Assembly: GCA_027382625.1 (NCBI GenBank)
Contig: JAJKFJ010021672.1
Span: 1 to 64,000, forward strand
Length of the DNA: 64,000 bases
Source of the DNA: Tetmemena sp. SeJ-2015
Lineage: Eukaryota > Ciliophora > Spirotrichea > Sporadotrichida > Oxytrichidae
Reading direction: 5' to 3'
The position numbers were made by a program, and so were the translations under genes. This document shows, piece by piece, positions 1 to 12,350 of the stretch (its first letter is position 1; each line of letters begins with the position of its first letter). The notes under the pieces were generated by a model. That model saw only the letters and a program-made list of their open reading frames with translations, searched no databases and was not told the origin of the DNA.

Positions 1-1952
1 AGTCGAATTTCGTCAGCATCTTTAAATAAGATTATATAATAAGGTTCAGTTTAATTCAAACCGTCATTGTAAAACTAAAGCAATCATTAAGGTTCATAAT
101 CAATCAGAGAGATCCAGAGTAAGTTAAAAATAATAATTAGCTTTAATTTTTATTAATCTATTAATTTTAGATTAGATATGACTGGCTCCTTATCAATGGC
201 AAAGTGAAGCAGATCTAGAAACGCATATTCTTTGGAAGCTGAAGTGCAGATGGCTTGGAAAATTTGAACTACTTTGCGAGCCTTTTGTGATGATTACAGA
301 TAAATGATGAATTATAAACTTGAGCTCTATTCGAGGAGCACTGAGAATTTATGAGTTGTACTTGGCTTTAGATTTGCAATTTGGTACTGGCTTTGATATC
401 AAGAGAAGTCTTGCTAATGGAAATGAAAGCAAGCCTAAATGGAGGTTCGGATGATTTCGCAGGTGAAAACTATAAGGCTCGTGTCTAAAATTGAAAACTT
501 CATTTCAGTGCAGCCCCATTCATCTAACCTCAAATAAATGGAGCTCGAGGAAAGATAATTTAGCGTATGATCTTATGGGCGTTTTGGCACTGAGAGTACT
601 GTTCATAAAAATGGATGATGACATTGAACAACCAGATATTCATGAAACTACAACTAGATTTTAAAATGAAATGGAGCAAGTGAAAGTCACTTTGGAGAAA
701 TAAATAACAAGAAGAGGATAGTGGGGAGACTCAATTTCACCTCATCTTTCTTAAGTGTCAATGAAGCTACGTTGTTATGAATTCAAATGAAGTTTGAGAA
801 AGCTGCATTTCCTGATTTTTCTTTCCTCCAAATTGTGAGCTTGGTGGAAAAAATTATTTTTGAGAGAAACACTGGCAATAAGAAAGATCCCTAGCGCTTA
901 CCTGATCAGCAATCTAATTTTGATGCTCCCTCAAGCTAGCTCGTGCAGGCACTTTACTTTCAGATATCACTTCCTGACTTCAAACTAAGGCCAAGTAGAG
1001 GTAAGTTAAAAAGAATTTTACAATGCTCTTTAAAAATTCTCATTATTATTTATTAGATGAGCCTTGAAGGTGATACAATTACACTCGTTTGACATGAATG
1101 ATAGAAACTACTCAAGCTCCGCAATCTTGTTCGTCGTAGATGAGATCACTGCTCTCTACAACTTTATCAAGATGTGATGAACTTTCTTGACTTCTGAGAA
1201 CACCAAAGCAGCATGCCACCTCATTTCGAAAGAAGATATGAATGCTCTCGAAATGGCCCAGACCTTTCTCGCTAGAGATCACTTACAAAGCTCCAGTGAG
1301 TTAAGCCACTTAATGTAATTCAAATTGTGCTCGCTAATTCATTTTCAGGGTTTAGGTCCAGAGGCCATGGAGAACTAGAGTGGGCCCTATACAAGCACAG
1401 CATATTCGAAATTGATAGTAGGAGAGGGCAAGAGGCTTCATTTTAGAGAATTTTATAATAAAGTGTACGCAGAAGATAAGACTAAGGATGGATCTGAAAA
1501 TTATTCTAGAGTTATTCAAAAATGGTAGAGCTACTTTATGTGCCGAAATAAGCTCTTAAAATTGTTTGAGAGAAAGAAAGCACATCTTCCTAACAGAGTT
1601 CGGCAGGTGAGAGGGCAGCTGAAATATTTATGGCACCTCTCGATGAAGAATTATAGACCTTGGCCTCCTTGAAGGTATGAAGAGAATGGATAAAGAAGAT
1701 TTGCGACTTGAGATCTTTGAGAGTGAGTTGAGGATTTTGCAGAGAATTTATCCTAATTGCATTATATGTGAGAGTGGAAATTTTCCAAATAATCTCTGGG
1801 CAGGCTCGAGATTGAATGAAGACATTGTAACTAATTAAAGAAGTCTGAGTCATCTCTGAGAGCACGCGAGCATTGCAGAGAGTCCTAATGATGTGACTGT
1901 CTATAATTATCGCGTCTAATATTATTAAGAATATTGTAAGATTGGGTAATGA
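1..1952 (+). CDS. Uncharacterised protein, 3' part (5' end outside window)
   Basis: I do not recognise this protein. Read with TAR as Gln and TGA as Trp, a multi-exon gene runs in from the left edge and ends at TGA 1950-1952 after the peptide YNYRVQYYQEYCKIGQ. Introns I can place with matching phase: 119-170, 721-755, 1001-1061 and 1296-1355; at least two more small ones are needed near 470-560 and 1600-1660 to keep frame. The 5' exon is Q/N/S rich. The middle has mixed charged and hydrophobic helices (for example VVDEITALYNFIKMWW around 1130-1180, where WW is TGA TGA) and the C terminus contains CIICESGNFPNN. No catalytic motif was seen. That it is a real gene is well supported by codon-like composition and phase-matched introns; its function is unknown. 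Confidence 0.6.
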
Positions 1953-2168
1953 GTACCTTCATAACCTACACCGCCTTGAGATTTTTTAGGTATACGGTGA
2001 TATTTTAAATATTTTATTGACTAATGCGTTGATTTTTAGAATAATTAATTAAAATTTAATGAGTAATTAAATTATTAAATGATAAAATAATTTCTTTTAG
2101 ATCCATATAATCACAGAAGTCAAATGCAAAATTACTAAAACAAAATAACTATATTATTCATCCTATCA

Positions 2169-2500
2169 TCAATTTTTAGTTACTTCCTAAATAGGAGATT
2201 TGGTCTGCAATCATACTTGAATGCGATATGAAAATAATTGCCTAGCAAACGTGAAGCCAAACACTTAGTTATCTGATAATGTAAAAATATTTTAATTATG
2301 GAATCCACCTTCCTTCAAGACTATAGATTACCTGCTTAATATAATAAAAGAATAAATTATTCGCAAATTAATACAATTTTCTTAAAATATTTTGGGATTT
2401 AAATTTCGATGGCATCTTATTAGAAAGCGTCATATGCAACATCCTGCCACTTAGTCTTCTCGTCCTTTGAAGCTAAGATGTACTCTTTGTTAATTTCCAT
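2169..2500 (-). CDS. Small uncharacterised protein
   Basis: A minus-strand reading starts at ATG 2498-2500 (MEINKEYILASKDEKTKW), runs through a likely intron with GTAATC donor and ATCAG acceptor, and ends at TGA 2169-2171 after EVTKN. It would be about 90 residues. The charged, lysine- and glutamate-rich start looks like genuine coding sequence in an otherwise AT-rich region. The segment FKKIVLICEQF followed by a stretch ending RIQVWLQT faintly recalls the end of eIF4E, but the diagnostic tryptophans upstream are not visible, so I do not name it. The opposite strand is also open over part of the same stretch. Confidence 0.35.
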
Positions 2501-4731
2501 GGACTAAAATATTTAAAATATCTCCCCACAATAGAAAATTTCAAAAATTAGAGGACTAAGTCATATTGACCTAGAAGTCTTAGGGATTTATAAGAGTATT
2601 GAAATGGGTCCAAGTAAAAACAATGCTTAATTCCTCGCCCTAAGATAAATTCTATTGCAAATGTTATATTTAATAAGTGTAGAGTTTCAGGAAGTCTCTC
2701 ACTTTATTTATTTATACAAATTATGAGTTTTAAAATTAAATTTATATGGATAGTTTTAGAATAGAGTAAGTTTAAATTTTAACTCTTTCTAAATTAGAAT
2801 AATTCCCCTCTCGCCATTTATCGTATTAAATATTTCATCATAATAGAATTAGTATTATATTTATAGCCATTAGTTGACTTCTAAGTGAGTTTTTCACATT
2901 TAAGTTTATAATTTCTTATTCTCTGAGACCTGGACTGCATCACTGAAAGTATCTTATATTTTTTGAGCTAACAAACTAGACAAAATACAAATACAACAGT
3001 CGCTAATTTAATATATTTTAACTTATTAAACAATTTGATGTTCTTAATAAAATTATCCTAATATAAATTGCAAATATAAATTACTTTCATGGAAGTCTTA
3101 TATGGGGTGGGGCCAGCAGCCACCAAGCCGAGTAGTGCAATTACGGGAAGTTACCTTTAAATTTAAGCATTGTTTTTTTAAAAGTAGGGTTCATATAATT
3201 TAAAAATAGTTTTACATTTATGGTTTTGAACATGGAGTTGAAAGATATGCTTTGTTATTTGTTAATTTATTAAATTTGAGAATAAGGAATCCAATTTATA
3301 TGGCATTAAACTAGTAGAATCTTAAAGAGTCAGTATTTCCTATTTCATATTTATGTTACAGATCAGCATATAACAGAATTCTTAATTAAATATTATTTTT
3401 TGCTTATCTATCTTTTAATTTCTTGAGTAATAGAATTTCAAGAAAAAAATTTGGATATTTTTAATTTCCACGTCTAAATAAAATTATGATAATTTTATTG
3501 AACATATATACTGCTTAATTAATTTGTAATTTTCTAAGTATTAGAACAAAGTGCTATCCATTTTAATAAAAATAAATTAGAAAAATATCATCTTTTAAAT
3601 GATTTTATTATTTAATAATTATTTCTCTTTCTATAATATCACAATATCGTTTTTATGGTCATATAAAACTATTCATTATAATTATATTGAAATGTATTTA
3701 GTTTGAAATGGTAAAAAGGATTATAGTGAGATCTAGAAAGTATTTTATTCATTACACACAGATAATGCAAAATCAAAGTTTGTACATGAATGGACAAAAT
3801 TGAAAAAATAACATTCTTAGAAATTTAATTTCACAGGATGCAAACTATCTTTCTTGAGACGCTAGTTATATATGTGTGTAAGAATTTATAAAATGTAAAT
3901 TGGTACGTTTGGTTTTTAAAGGCTTGGAATAAAATGACCTTTTATTCTTTTTCCTCCTGGTGTAGATGGTTACTCAATTTTTGGAATAAGGTCTGCAGAC
4001 TAGTTTGTACTAGTCTATCAGAATCGAATAGGCCTACTTGAGGTTGTTGATAATTTTCACCTAGCCAAAAACAAAAACTATTTTGACCTTCCTATATTTT
4101 ATGATAATGTTTACATTCTTAAGAATAATTAGAAAAAATATATACGTTTATTTTATATTTTTTAAATGATGCCAACATATTGCAGCTTCGATTAAGATAT
4201 AGCTAAAATTTAATTGAAATTATAAATGATTTAAAAAAAATGAAGAATTTAAAAAACATGAAATAGATACTTGAATTTAGGTAAAAGTTTTTCAATATTT
4301 ATTTTTGTCTAAAATGAGTTTTTTTCTACGACCAATAAGATAGGAGATGTTTGCGATGAGATATTGATGGGACAAATTTTTAAATAATAAATTGATTATC
4401 AGAGTTTAAAACTTGTTCCCCCATATTACTCTTTGCTATTAATTCCTTTTTAAAAAAAAACTATATTGACAAAAATTTCTATAATAAGAAATCTAATATA
4501 GTAAATTCAACCATTAAGTTTACATTTTAACCGTACAGATTTTAAATTTTAGTAATAATTTAATTCTCATTTAATTCACGACTATAATTAAAATTAAAAG
4601 GTAATTTAAATTATTAAAATAAAATTTTAGGATGAAATTTTTATAAGTAACATTGATATAAAACTATTTCCATCTTAAAATTAAATTTAAATGATATAAT
4701 TGAAAATTTGTTATAGTTTATTCACCTGAAT
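2501..4731. other. AT-rich stretch with weak plus-strand coding signal and one GC-rich patch
   Basis: No gene can be delimited. Between about 3760 and 4140 the plus strand reads plausibly (for example DNAKSKFVHEWTKLKK and, around 3990-4080, FVLVYQNRIGLLEVVDNFH), which resembles one blade of a beta-propeller, so an AT-rich or decayed plus-strand gene may lie here. A compact GC-rich patch at 3102-3155 stands out from its surroundings and could be a structured RNA. The rest is poly-A/T-rich sequence in which I see nothing. Confidence 0.4.
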
Positions 4732-5361
4732 TATGTAATACATGTCGCATTTTGTTGATGGCCCTACAGAGGGTGGAGAATGAAACTTATCAATAAAAAT
4801 TGATTCAAATTTATAACTACGGTTTGATTGGTAAGTGCAGCTGCGGTTGCAATTGGAAGCAGGTTAGTTTTCTCATCTTGAGTGGCTACACGCTTAATTC
4901 CACTTTCGTCAATTATACGCAATATATCTTAAATTTTAGTTAAAATTATGTAGAGCTTGTTGGACTCGATGGCTTGCTTAGCTGTATTAGATAACTCCAC
5001 CTTTTACGCTTAAGGTAACATGGTGAAATAAGAGGAAAGACCGAAAGTCATGTTAAACATGCTAGGTTCATTGCCCCAGTTTGATAAGGTTCCTTCAGAT
5101 TCCCAACTGAACTCAACTGAGTTCTCCTCGTTGGAAGTTTAAAACACTCAGAGATTATGAATATTTTATTATATTAAGTGTACATCTTGAGCATGTCCTT
5201 AACTTTAAAATAATTAATACTCTGATTGGTGATTCAGAAAGTTTGGCAGAGGTCAATCCAAGCAGTATGACTATTGTCGAAAGAAAATAATTATAGTCAC
5301 AAAAATAATTTAAAGAGCGGTCTTCAGCATAAAAATAATTATTATTTAAACTCGTAAGCAT
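4732..5361 (-). CDS. Uncharacterised protein
   Basis: On the minus strand, about 4800-5110 reads as well-formed protein (WESEGTLSNWGNEPSMFNMT, then KVELSNTAKQAIESNKLY and RVATQDEKTNLLPIATAAAL) and runs to TGA at 4732-4734. The 5' part is less certain: a possible start is ATG at 5359-5361 (MLTSLNNNYFYAED), but a frame change needs a small intron between about 5110 and 5180. No known domain was seen; the C-terminal third is predicted helical. It is divergently placed relative to the B-box gene that begins at 5627. Confidence 0.45.
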
Positions 5362-5626
5362 GAGTGAAAGATATTTTGGTAAATTTATTATAAAATAATT
5401 AAGGAATCATACTATATATGGAGTAAATCCAATCATTAAAAAATTCATAGCCAATAATTTCTTGTTAGATCAATTTAGAGATAAGAATTCTTATTGCTAA
5501 AGATAGAATAACCTATCCAATAGAATGAAATTTAGAAAAATAAAATTTAATTGTCTAGCATCTGCATCTATCTTTTGTTGTAAATGTTAAATTTCTTAAG
5601 AAATATAAATTTGAATTTAAATCAAA

Positions 5627-7352
5627 ATGAAAAACAACTAATTTGCAAACCCCTCTCACCATACTTAGTCTTAGTAGCATTTGAAAGGGCCTGCCATTAC
5701 TTAGGATGATATAACTGATCCTAATTTGGTGTGTGCTAAGTGTCATCAGACCCCTGATGACCTACTTATTCTGACTTGCGACCATAATCTATGTCTAAAT
5801 TGTGCTGCAAGAAATCTCTAAAAGGAAGCTAAAAAGGGTTCCCATTCTTTTTAAGTAAGAGAGTTGATTCACACCCTCTTCAGTTTTATAATTATCTTTG
5901 TAGACAGTTGTTTGTGAGCTATGTGAAATTGCGACAGTTCTAGATCCAGCTTCCGCAACTGAACTTCTGAGCATGTATACTGGAGATGAGGTTCCAAGGA
6001 GGAGCTCCTAAGATCCCTTTTAGAACGCTCACAACACTAGCCAAAGCTATCCGCAGAACCTAGGATACTCAAATGTAAAGGCATATCATCAGCAGTTTGG
6101 AATTGGATACCAGCCCTCAACAGGAACATACATGAATGTTAATGAAGGCAATGAATCAATGAGAAGGAATCTCAGACCTGAAAGAGAATAGTGCAAGGAG
6201 CATAAATAATAGAGTGTATCGTTAGTGTAATTAGAGAAAGCATCCAGACGAGGAAGTGAACTACTTTTGCTTTGATTGTTTGTCAACTCCGATTTGTTCA
6301 GAGTGTGTGATCCACGGTTTCCACAAAGGCCACAATGTATAGACTCTCCGCAAGGCTTATCCCCAAGTTTTGGCAAAAGTGGAAGAGCTCGCCTTAGGTT
6401 TAAATTCAAAGATTGACGAGTTACACCTACAGTCCCAAAGATTAGAGTCAAGAAAGAGAGAAATAATTGACTAGACAAACGGGATCAAACAGTAGATGGC
6501 AAATTCATTTGAAGAGTTGAGGCAGAGACTTGATAAAAAGGAAAGAGAGATGATGATCAACGCTGATTAGTTCATGGAAAGGAATATTTCAGAGGTCGAA
6601 TCATAAACAAAAATCATATTTTTAGGACAACCTTGAATCATACATAAGATTGATAAATGGAAGGTGCATAAATTTGAACTCTGCAGTAGAGATGATCAGG
6701 CATGCCACTAAAAATTGTGATGATGCAGGGCTAATGAACTACTATGCCCAAAACAATCAGAAGATAAATCTCTTATAATTTATTTTTAGATAATCTAGTC
6801 TTCACTCGACTCAGACTTACCTTAGCTCAGAGAAATACCCAAACAGGTTTCACTAAAATGCGATGTTGATACAAGCTCCCTCAATAAATTTGTGGAGGAT
6901 CTCGAAGGACTTTAGCTTTCGATTGCAGCTCTAGATGGTGATATTATTGATGATAGCGGTGCTTCTTAAGCCTAACAGACAAAAGGAAAAAATTAGAGTC
7001 AGAATAAACACTAGAACTAATTCAATAACAATGGATACCCTAATACTAAAGGAAATGAGAGACTTTAAGGAGGTGGACAGAATGTTTATCAAAATTAAGT
7101 ATATGTCTAACAGAGGCAGGAACCGCAAAAAGTCCAATCGGTGTTTGATCTTGCCTACAGACAGCAGAGAAATCCATTTTAGGCATCTGTTGCACAGACC
7201 ATGAATAAACTCGCAGAGTAGAAGTATGGCAACACTGTAGCTTCAAGCTAATAAATACATAATTTAAGTAAAGCAGTTTGAATTATAATCAGTACTCAAT
7301 GGCTAAATACGGTCTGCAACAGCAAGAGTCACCTCCTCATAAGGAGTATTGA
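5627..7352 (+). CDS. RING-like/B-box zinc-finger coiled-coil protein (TRIM-like)
   Basis: Starts at ATG 5627 (MKNNQFANPS) and ends at TGA 7350-7352 after SPPHKEY. An N-terminal Cys-rich segment (CAKCHQTPDDLLILTCDH, then CLNCAARN and CELCE) looks like an atypical RING finger. It is followed by a B-box: CKEH, then FCFDCLSTPICSECVIHGFH with KGH. After this comes a coiled coil (about 6400-6590) and a Q/N-rich tail. RING, B-box and coiled coil in that order is the TRIM layout, which in known families often means an E3 ubiquitin ligase or scaffold; the RING here is irregular, so ligase activity is inference. Introns: 5855-5903, a 21-nt intron 6214-6234 that splits the B-box, one ending near 6626, and a 17-nt intron 7276-7292. 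In-frame TAA/TAG supply glutamines throughout. Confidence 0.8.
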
Positions 7353-7394
7353 GACATTTCAAATTAAATTTACATAAAACATTTACTAAGACAC

Positions 7395-8415
7395 TCATTA
7401 TAGCTCAGATTTTATGGATTAATGTAGAAGTTTTATCTTTTTAATTGGGATATATTTAATAAGTAAAGTTGCATATATAATATTTAAATATCGCTATTGT
7501 TCGATTAAGTTAACGAACTTTACGCTTTGATTCGACGATTAATTATTTTATCTCTCATAGATTAAATTAAATTCGAAGCAATAATCTTAGTAGAGAGGGT
7601 ATCTACTTTGAAAATCTCCTAAGAATTAACCCCCAGCAAATTCAAAATATTGAAGCATGATATCCGCATATTACTCAGTTAGAAGCAAATAATAATAATT
7701 TGTGAGAGATTCATTATATTAATTTAAATTAGAAGGGCTTCCAATTTTACAGAAGATGGTTCGAATGTAAACCTTTCTAACCCTGCTTGCCTTTATTTCC
7801 ATTAAACAACTGCTAATAATTCTCCATTCTTCTTGCTCCTATATATTCCATTCACTCTGTAAACTTAGTTTTCAGTTAATTTTCCTCTCCTTTTTAAGAC
7901 ATGATAGAATAATTATTTAATTTCATTTTACTCATGATCCTCTTTTATCTTCCTTTTCTTCTCTCTTTTTTTAAGATTCTCCTCCTAATTTTTCTCTTCT
8001 GGTTTAGCCATCTTATTTAAAAATGAAATTCAATTAATTTATACTTCTCTTCTTCATTATTGTTATCATTAGTTTATTTTCCTTCAGTTTTTGAATTTTA
8101 ATCCTCTAAAACTTGGATTCCTTATGACTTTTCCGTAGGCTAATTTTAGTATTAGGCTTGCATACTTTGTTCAGTTTTTCTGCTACAGTTGTATTCATAC
8201 TCTTAAATTAACTGAGGAACAGCTCTCAAGTTCTGCATTGTTTCCCATGTTGCAGCACTCTTGTCTTCATCTTTCCACTGAACAAGGTACTCAACTTGCC
8301 TGAAGAAATTTAATCTTTTCCCCAAAATCTTCTCTGGAAGTGCTAATTCCTCTTCCTATTCAACTTATTAACTTGATGAAGGGCTTTTTTCGCTTTAATG
8401 GGTAACTCCCGCCAT
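7395..8415 (-). CDS. HP1-like protein: chromodomain plus chromoshadow-like domain
   Basis: Starts at ATG 8413-8415 (MAGVTHQSEKSPSSSQQ). Residues about 25-80 form a chromodomain: aromatic cage and core visible in VEYLVQWKDEDKSAATWE, followed by the C-terminal helix VPQLIQEYE. After a polar, E/N/Q-rich hinge a second domain reads VYRVNGIYRSKKNGELLAVV then QWKQ and, near the end, ADIMLQYFEFAGG, which fits a chromoshadow domain. Chromo plus chromoshadow is the HP1 layout; HP1 proteins bind H3K9-methylated (in ciliates also H3K27-methylated) nucleosomes and heterochromatin-linked RNA pathways. One or two small introns are needed to join hinge and second domain, and the 3' end (TGA at 7395-7397) is uncertain because no TGA follows FEFAGG directly. 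The 3' end converges on the B-box gene about 40 nt away. Confidence 0.7.
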
Positions 8416-8696
8416 AATATAATCAAAAATGTTTTACTAATTATTTCTAGGTTTATTCAATTTATTTATGAAAGTATACTTAATTTTAAGGTTAGAATAA
8501 GTAAAATATAGACTCTTTTCTTTGAAGTAAATTTGAAAACACAAATAGAGATTAAAACTTTCACTAAGATATATATTTATATCTCTAGAAAAGAAAATTT
8601 TTCCTAAATGATAACAATTGATGATAGTAAAGAAATTTAGAAATTCATAAACAGTAAAGTGATGTGAATGCTTACAAATAAATTTGAGCGTGGACT

Positions 8697-11600
8697 TCAA
8701 TAATCATCATCTTACATTTCCATGTCACGACCTCTCATTCTATTAACATTTTGATTTCTGTTTTCAACCAATTCGCGCAGTTTCCTTCTCTCATCCTAGA
8801 AATTCATGCCTCTCATAAATGAGAATGCAGTGAAGGCTGAAGGATCCTATATTCTGTTTACCTCTCTATTCTTCTGCTCAGCTTGAATCGTTCCTGATTC
8901 AATCATTATTCTGTTTCTCTCCATGTAAAACTTTGAGTATTGCTCCTTTTGTTCATCGTCTAATTCTTTTTAAACGATTTATACTAAAGATAAAAGCGTT
9001 ACTAACTCTGTGTTGATAGAGAGAAGGAATTCTTTCATTCGATTAAATCGATCGTATAAAAGCTCAAGCTAGTTGAGAATGGGAGAGTTATTCTGAAGAT
9101 AAGTAACTATGAACTACCTCAACTCCTATAAGTCCTTCCCGTATTTCTCTATAAATTCAGATGGAACTCGCCCAAATAGCTATAAAAGGTAGCTCGCCAT
9201 AGAGATAGTGGTGAATTTACCATAGATAAGATCCAAGAAAAGTTTAACTTGATCGAAATAAAATAAAGATAGCTCATGGAAAATAATCGTCAGTAAGGTT
9301 GATCTAAATTGAAGATTATCCCCTCTCGAAATTTTTGCCATAGAAAATACTCATCAAAGATCTATGAGCCAATAGGGTTTGGCTGTTTAAGTTAGATTTC
9401 AGTACTACAAATTTTTGATGATCATATTCTAGCTTATGAGATTCGGATTAAGTCTCTTAAATCATTTTCAGGAAGGCATTTCCATGGTCAACAATACAGC
9501 AGCAATGTTAATTTCCTGAATGAATTGAGGTAATCTCTTCATTTATTAGGCTTTCTACTAAAGTGAAGTTCTCTCTTGGTTTTTAGTCTCCCACACCTAA
9601 TTATCCGGCTTTATTTTAACCGATACCATAAACATTTCCATCTTTCTAAATGCACATGACATAGTCACTTCCACATGCGATCTAAGTAACATCCATTTAC
9701 TATGAAGATTTCTTCTCTTCTTCATGCGTGAGATAATTCAATAAAAAATGAAAAACTATAGTCCTAAATTTTTGCATGATACTGTCTTAAATATTTGTCT
9801 GTTGGTTCAGCTTTTCAATTTGCTTGGTTTCCAAGTTTATCTTGTAAATGTTTCCTTTTTCTGTCAAGACCACAGCGGTTTTTCCACCACAGTCATAATT
9901 AACTGGCTTATCAAATTAGAAGATATCGGAATATCCCCTTGCAATTGGGTCTCCATTACCCCAGAAAATGATGTAGGGTGCTTTATCAATAATTGCTAAG
10001 GTCTAACTGCTACCACAGACTACATCAATGTATTTAAACCCAAAGTCAAATTGAACATCCTCTTTACTATTCATGGTCTACTTTATTCTCTGAATTTGAA
10101 GGTTTAATAATTGCTAAGATTGGAATTTTTGAAGTTCCTCAGATATGTCTTTGCTTTCTTCAGATTGTTTAAACTCTTCTAATTCGCTTTCATCAATCAT
10201 ATCTACATCTTATGGAATAAAAATAAAAATGAAATTGCAAGTTATAAGTTCTTAGTTTTGATTCTTTTGAGGTGATTTTCTCTCCTCGGCGAGAGGTTTA
10301 TTTTCAGACTTTTATACTTGAACCTTTCCTCCGAATAAAATGGGCGAGAGAGACTCTTTCATTTCTTTGAAGTACCCCAGTTAGCATCCAGCGTTTGAAC
10401 CCCACATAAATAGTTATCCTGTAACAGAGATGGCACTAGAATGAGCTACTCCTGCAGATATTGATTTGAAATATATCCTTGGGTTGATGTGAACAAGTTA
10501 AGGCTCGATGGAATTCTGTCTTTCATCTATACCTAGTTACCCTGCCATTCCATATCCCCAGGAAAATATCTATCCTAAGTCATTTAAAGCTAGAGTATGA
10601 GAAGATCCTGCTTTTATATCAGTGAAAATCTAATTTTCCTGAGTTTGCATCAATCTAGGAGCTATAACTCTACCATATTTTAAGGGCTCATTATCCTTTA
10701 AAGGGTATACATACTAGCCCCAAAAATAAATTTTTCCTTGCAAAGTTAAAGCTACTGTATGGTTTGCTCCACAAGCAATAGACTTAATTTTTATACCAGA
10801 TAAGGCGCTCACAAGTACAGGCCTCGGCTAATAGTCCTGATTTTCTTCGGTACCTAATTATCCCTGGAGGCCGTTTCCCCAAGCATACACCTAGCTCAAT
10901 TAATTAGAATTCGTACTAAGCTTGACTGATTTGTGCTAATTTTTAATATTTGCTTTATCCTTTTCCTCTAATCTTAGCCTATGTAATTTTTCTTATTCTA
11001 TACTTGCTGCAATCTAAGCTCGAACCTATTTCTCATTTTACTTTTGAAGCTCTTCTATCAAAGCTTTTTCATCTTAAATTTAAAAACGAGAGTGAATGCA
11101 TATAATAATTTTTATTATCCTTGTAGGAATAATTATTTATCCAATCAATAGCGTTTTGGATCTCTCCCACTGGATTATACTTTGGCTTGGTTCTTAATTG
11201 TCTGAGAGCCTTGATAATTAGGTCATAGTCATAGCCCATTTCAACTAAGATCTGTATATTTTAAGGGTTTAGATCTTCTGTTGACTTGGCTTGCTACACA
11301 GTTCTTATTGTTCCATCAGCCTGGACTCCTATCACATCTGCGAATCCATTGCCCTCTTGAGATGGCTGGGGTTATGCAATATTTTTCTGATCAGGAAAAG
11401 CATTCGACGCCTGAGCTGACGATTTCTTATCTGGAGATATACTGATCAATCCATACATTTAATTCATCTTTATTTTTAGGTTATACTAGTCTGTTATTGA
11501 CTCTGCTGCTAAGTATTGACTGTCTAAGCCTAACCTCTATTTATCGATGACTATTTAAAAATATTTTAGACTAATTAAATGATGGTTAAGAAGGATTTGG

Positions 11601-12110
11601 ATTCGATTTTTATGGTACGTTCGTTAATGTCTACTGTATTGGTTGCTGTTACTTAGCTGTAGCTTGATTTGACCTCGAAGGATCATCGGGATTAATGACA
11701 GCTCTACGCTTCAAAGTGAAAATGATTTTTGCACCATCTGGAATACTTTGCTCTCCAAATGTTTTAGAGTGATCTAGCACTTTCCCATTTACCAAGAAGT
11801 TAGCATCAGAGCTTGTATTGCCCTTCAGCCCCATTATATTGATCAAAGGTTTAGGCAAAAATTTAATTCGTAGTAAATTTACTTAATGAAAAGCAAATTG
11901 TGCCACTTTCTCATGAATGTCGACTGACATTTCAACCTCCCTTTTATGCGGAACTCCCGAGGTAGAGAATATGTTCATAGGTTTAAGAGTTATCTTGATT
12001 TAGTTTTCATTTACATCATCTTCTTCATCGGCATCTTTCATTTCCACATCTCTTTGAGACTGATCTCTGCTCTCTGCTTCTCTCTCATTTCTCATTTGGC
12101 TTATAAACAT
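8697..12110 (-). CDS. Ubiquitin-like, UBA-like and RCC1-repeat protein
   Basis: Starts at ATG 12108-12110 (MFISQMRNEREAESRDQ) and ends at TGA 8697-8699 after an acidic DDDY tail. Order of domains: acidic leader; a ubiquitin-like domain at 11640-11870 (NFLVNGKVLDHSKTFG, then IPDGAKIIF); a UBA-like helical segment near 11180-11290 (NIQILVEMGYDYDLIIKALR then AIDWINNY); then RCC1 beta-propeller repeats from about 10900 to 9500, with the typical SWGYGMAGQLG, MWGSNAGCQLG and IGQNKAGQLG turns and CGANHTVAL-type strands. The last 250 residues are helical and may hold a BTB-like fold (LLAHRSLMSIFYG). RCC1 propellers act as Ran GEF or as protein and chromatin binders; the UBL and UBA parts point to the ubiquitin/proteasome system. 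Function is inference, domain calls are direct. TAG encodes Gln within a conserved blade. Confidence 0.8.
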
Positions 12111-12350
12111 ATATTTATAGTAAGTTTTAGGCTTAGCAAGTTTTGCTGATTTCTTATAGAGGAATCCATATCTTAATTTATTTGTAATCAAATTCTACTT
12201 CGCTTTCTCTTAACCAATGATTTCTTTGAGACAAGAGCTTTAACTAAATTTGGAAAAGATTGGGAAAATATTGAGAGTAAATCAAAAAATATTAATAATA
12301 TATTTCAAAAGCACTCTATTATTGGCCTTATCTTTGAGTATAGTATGCTC

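Noticed and set aside
1..1952. Apparent frameshifts in the first gene taken as a pseudogene
   Set aside because: Several resolve with small phase-matched GT-AG introns (721-755, 1001-1061, 1296-1355), so short introns rather than decay explain most of them.
2169..2500. Resemblance of the minus-strand peptide to the C terminus of eIF4E
   Set aside because: The cap-binding tryptophans and the WED motif were not found upstream; similarity is confined to about 20 residues.
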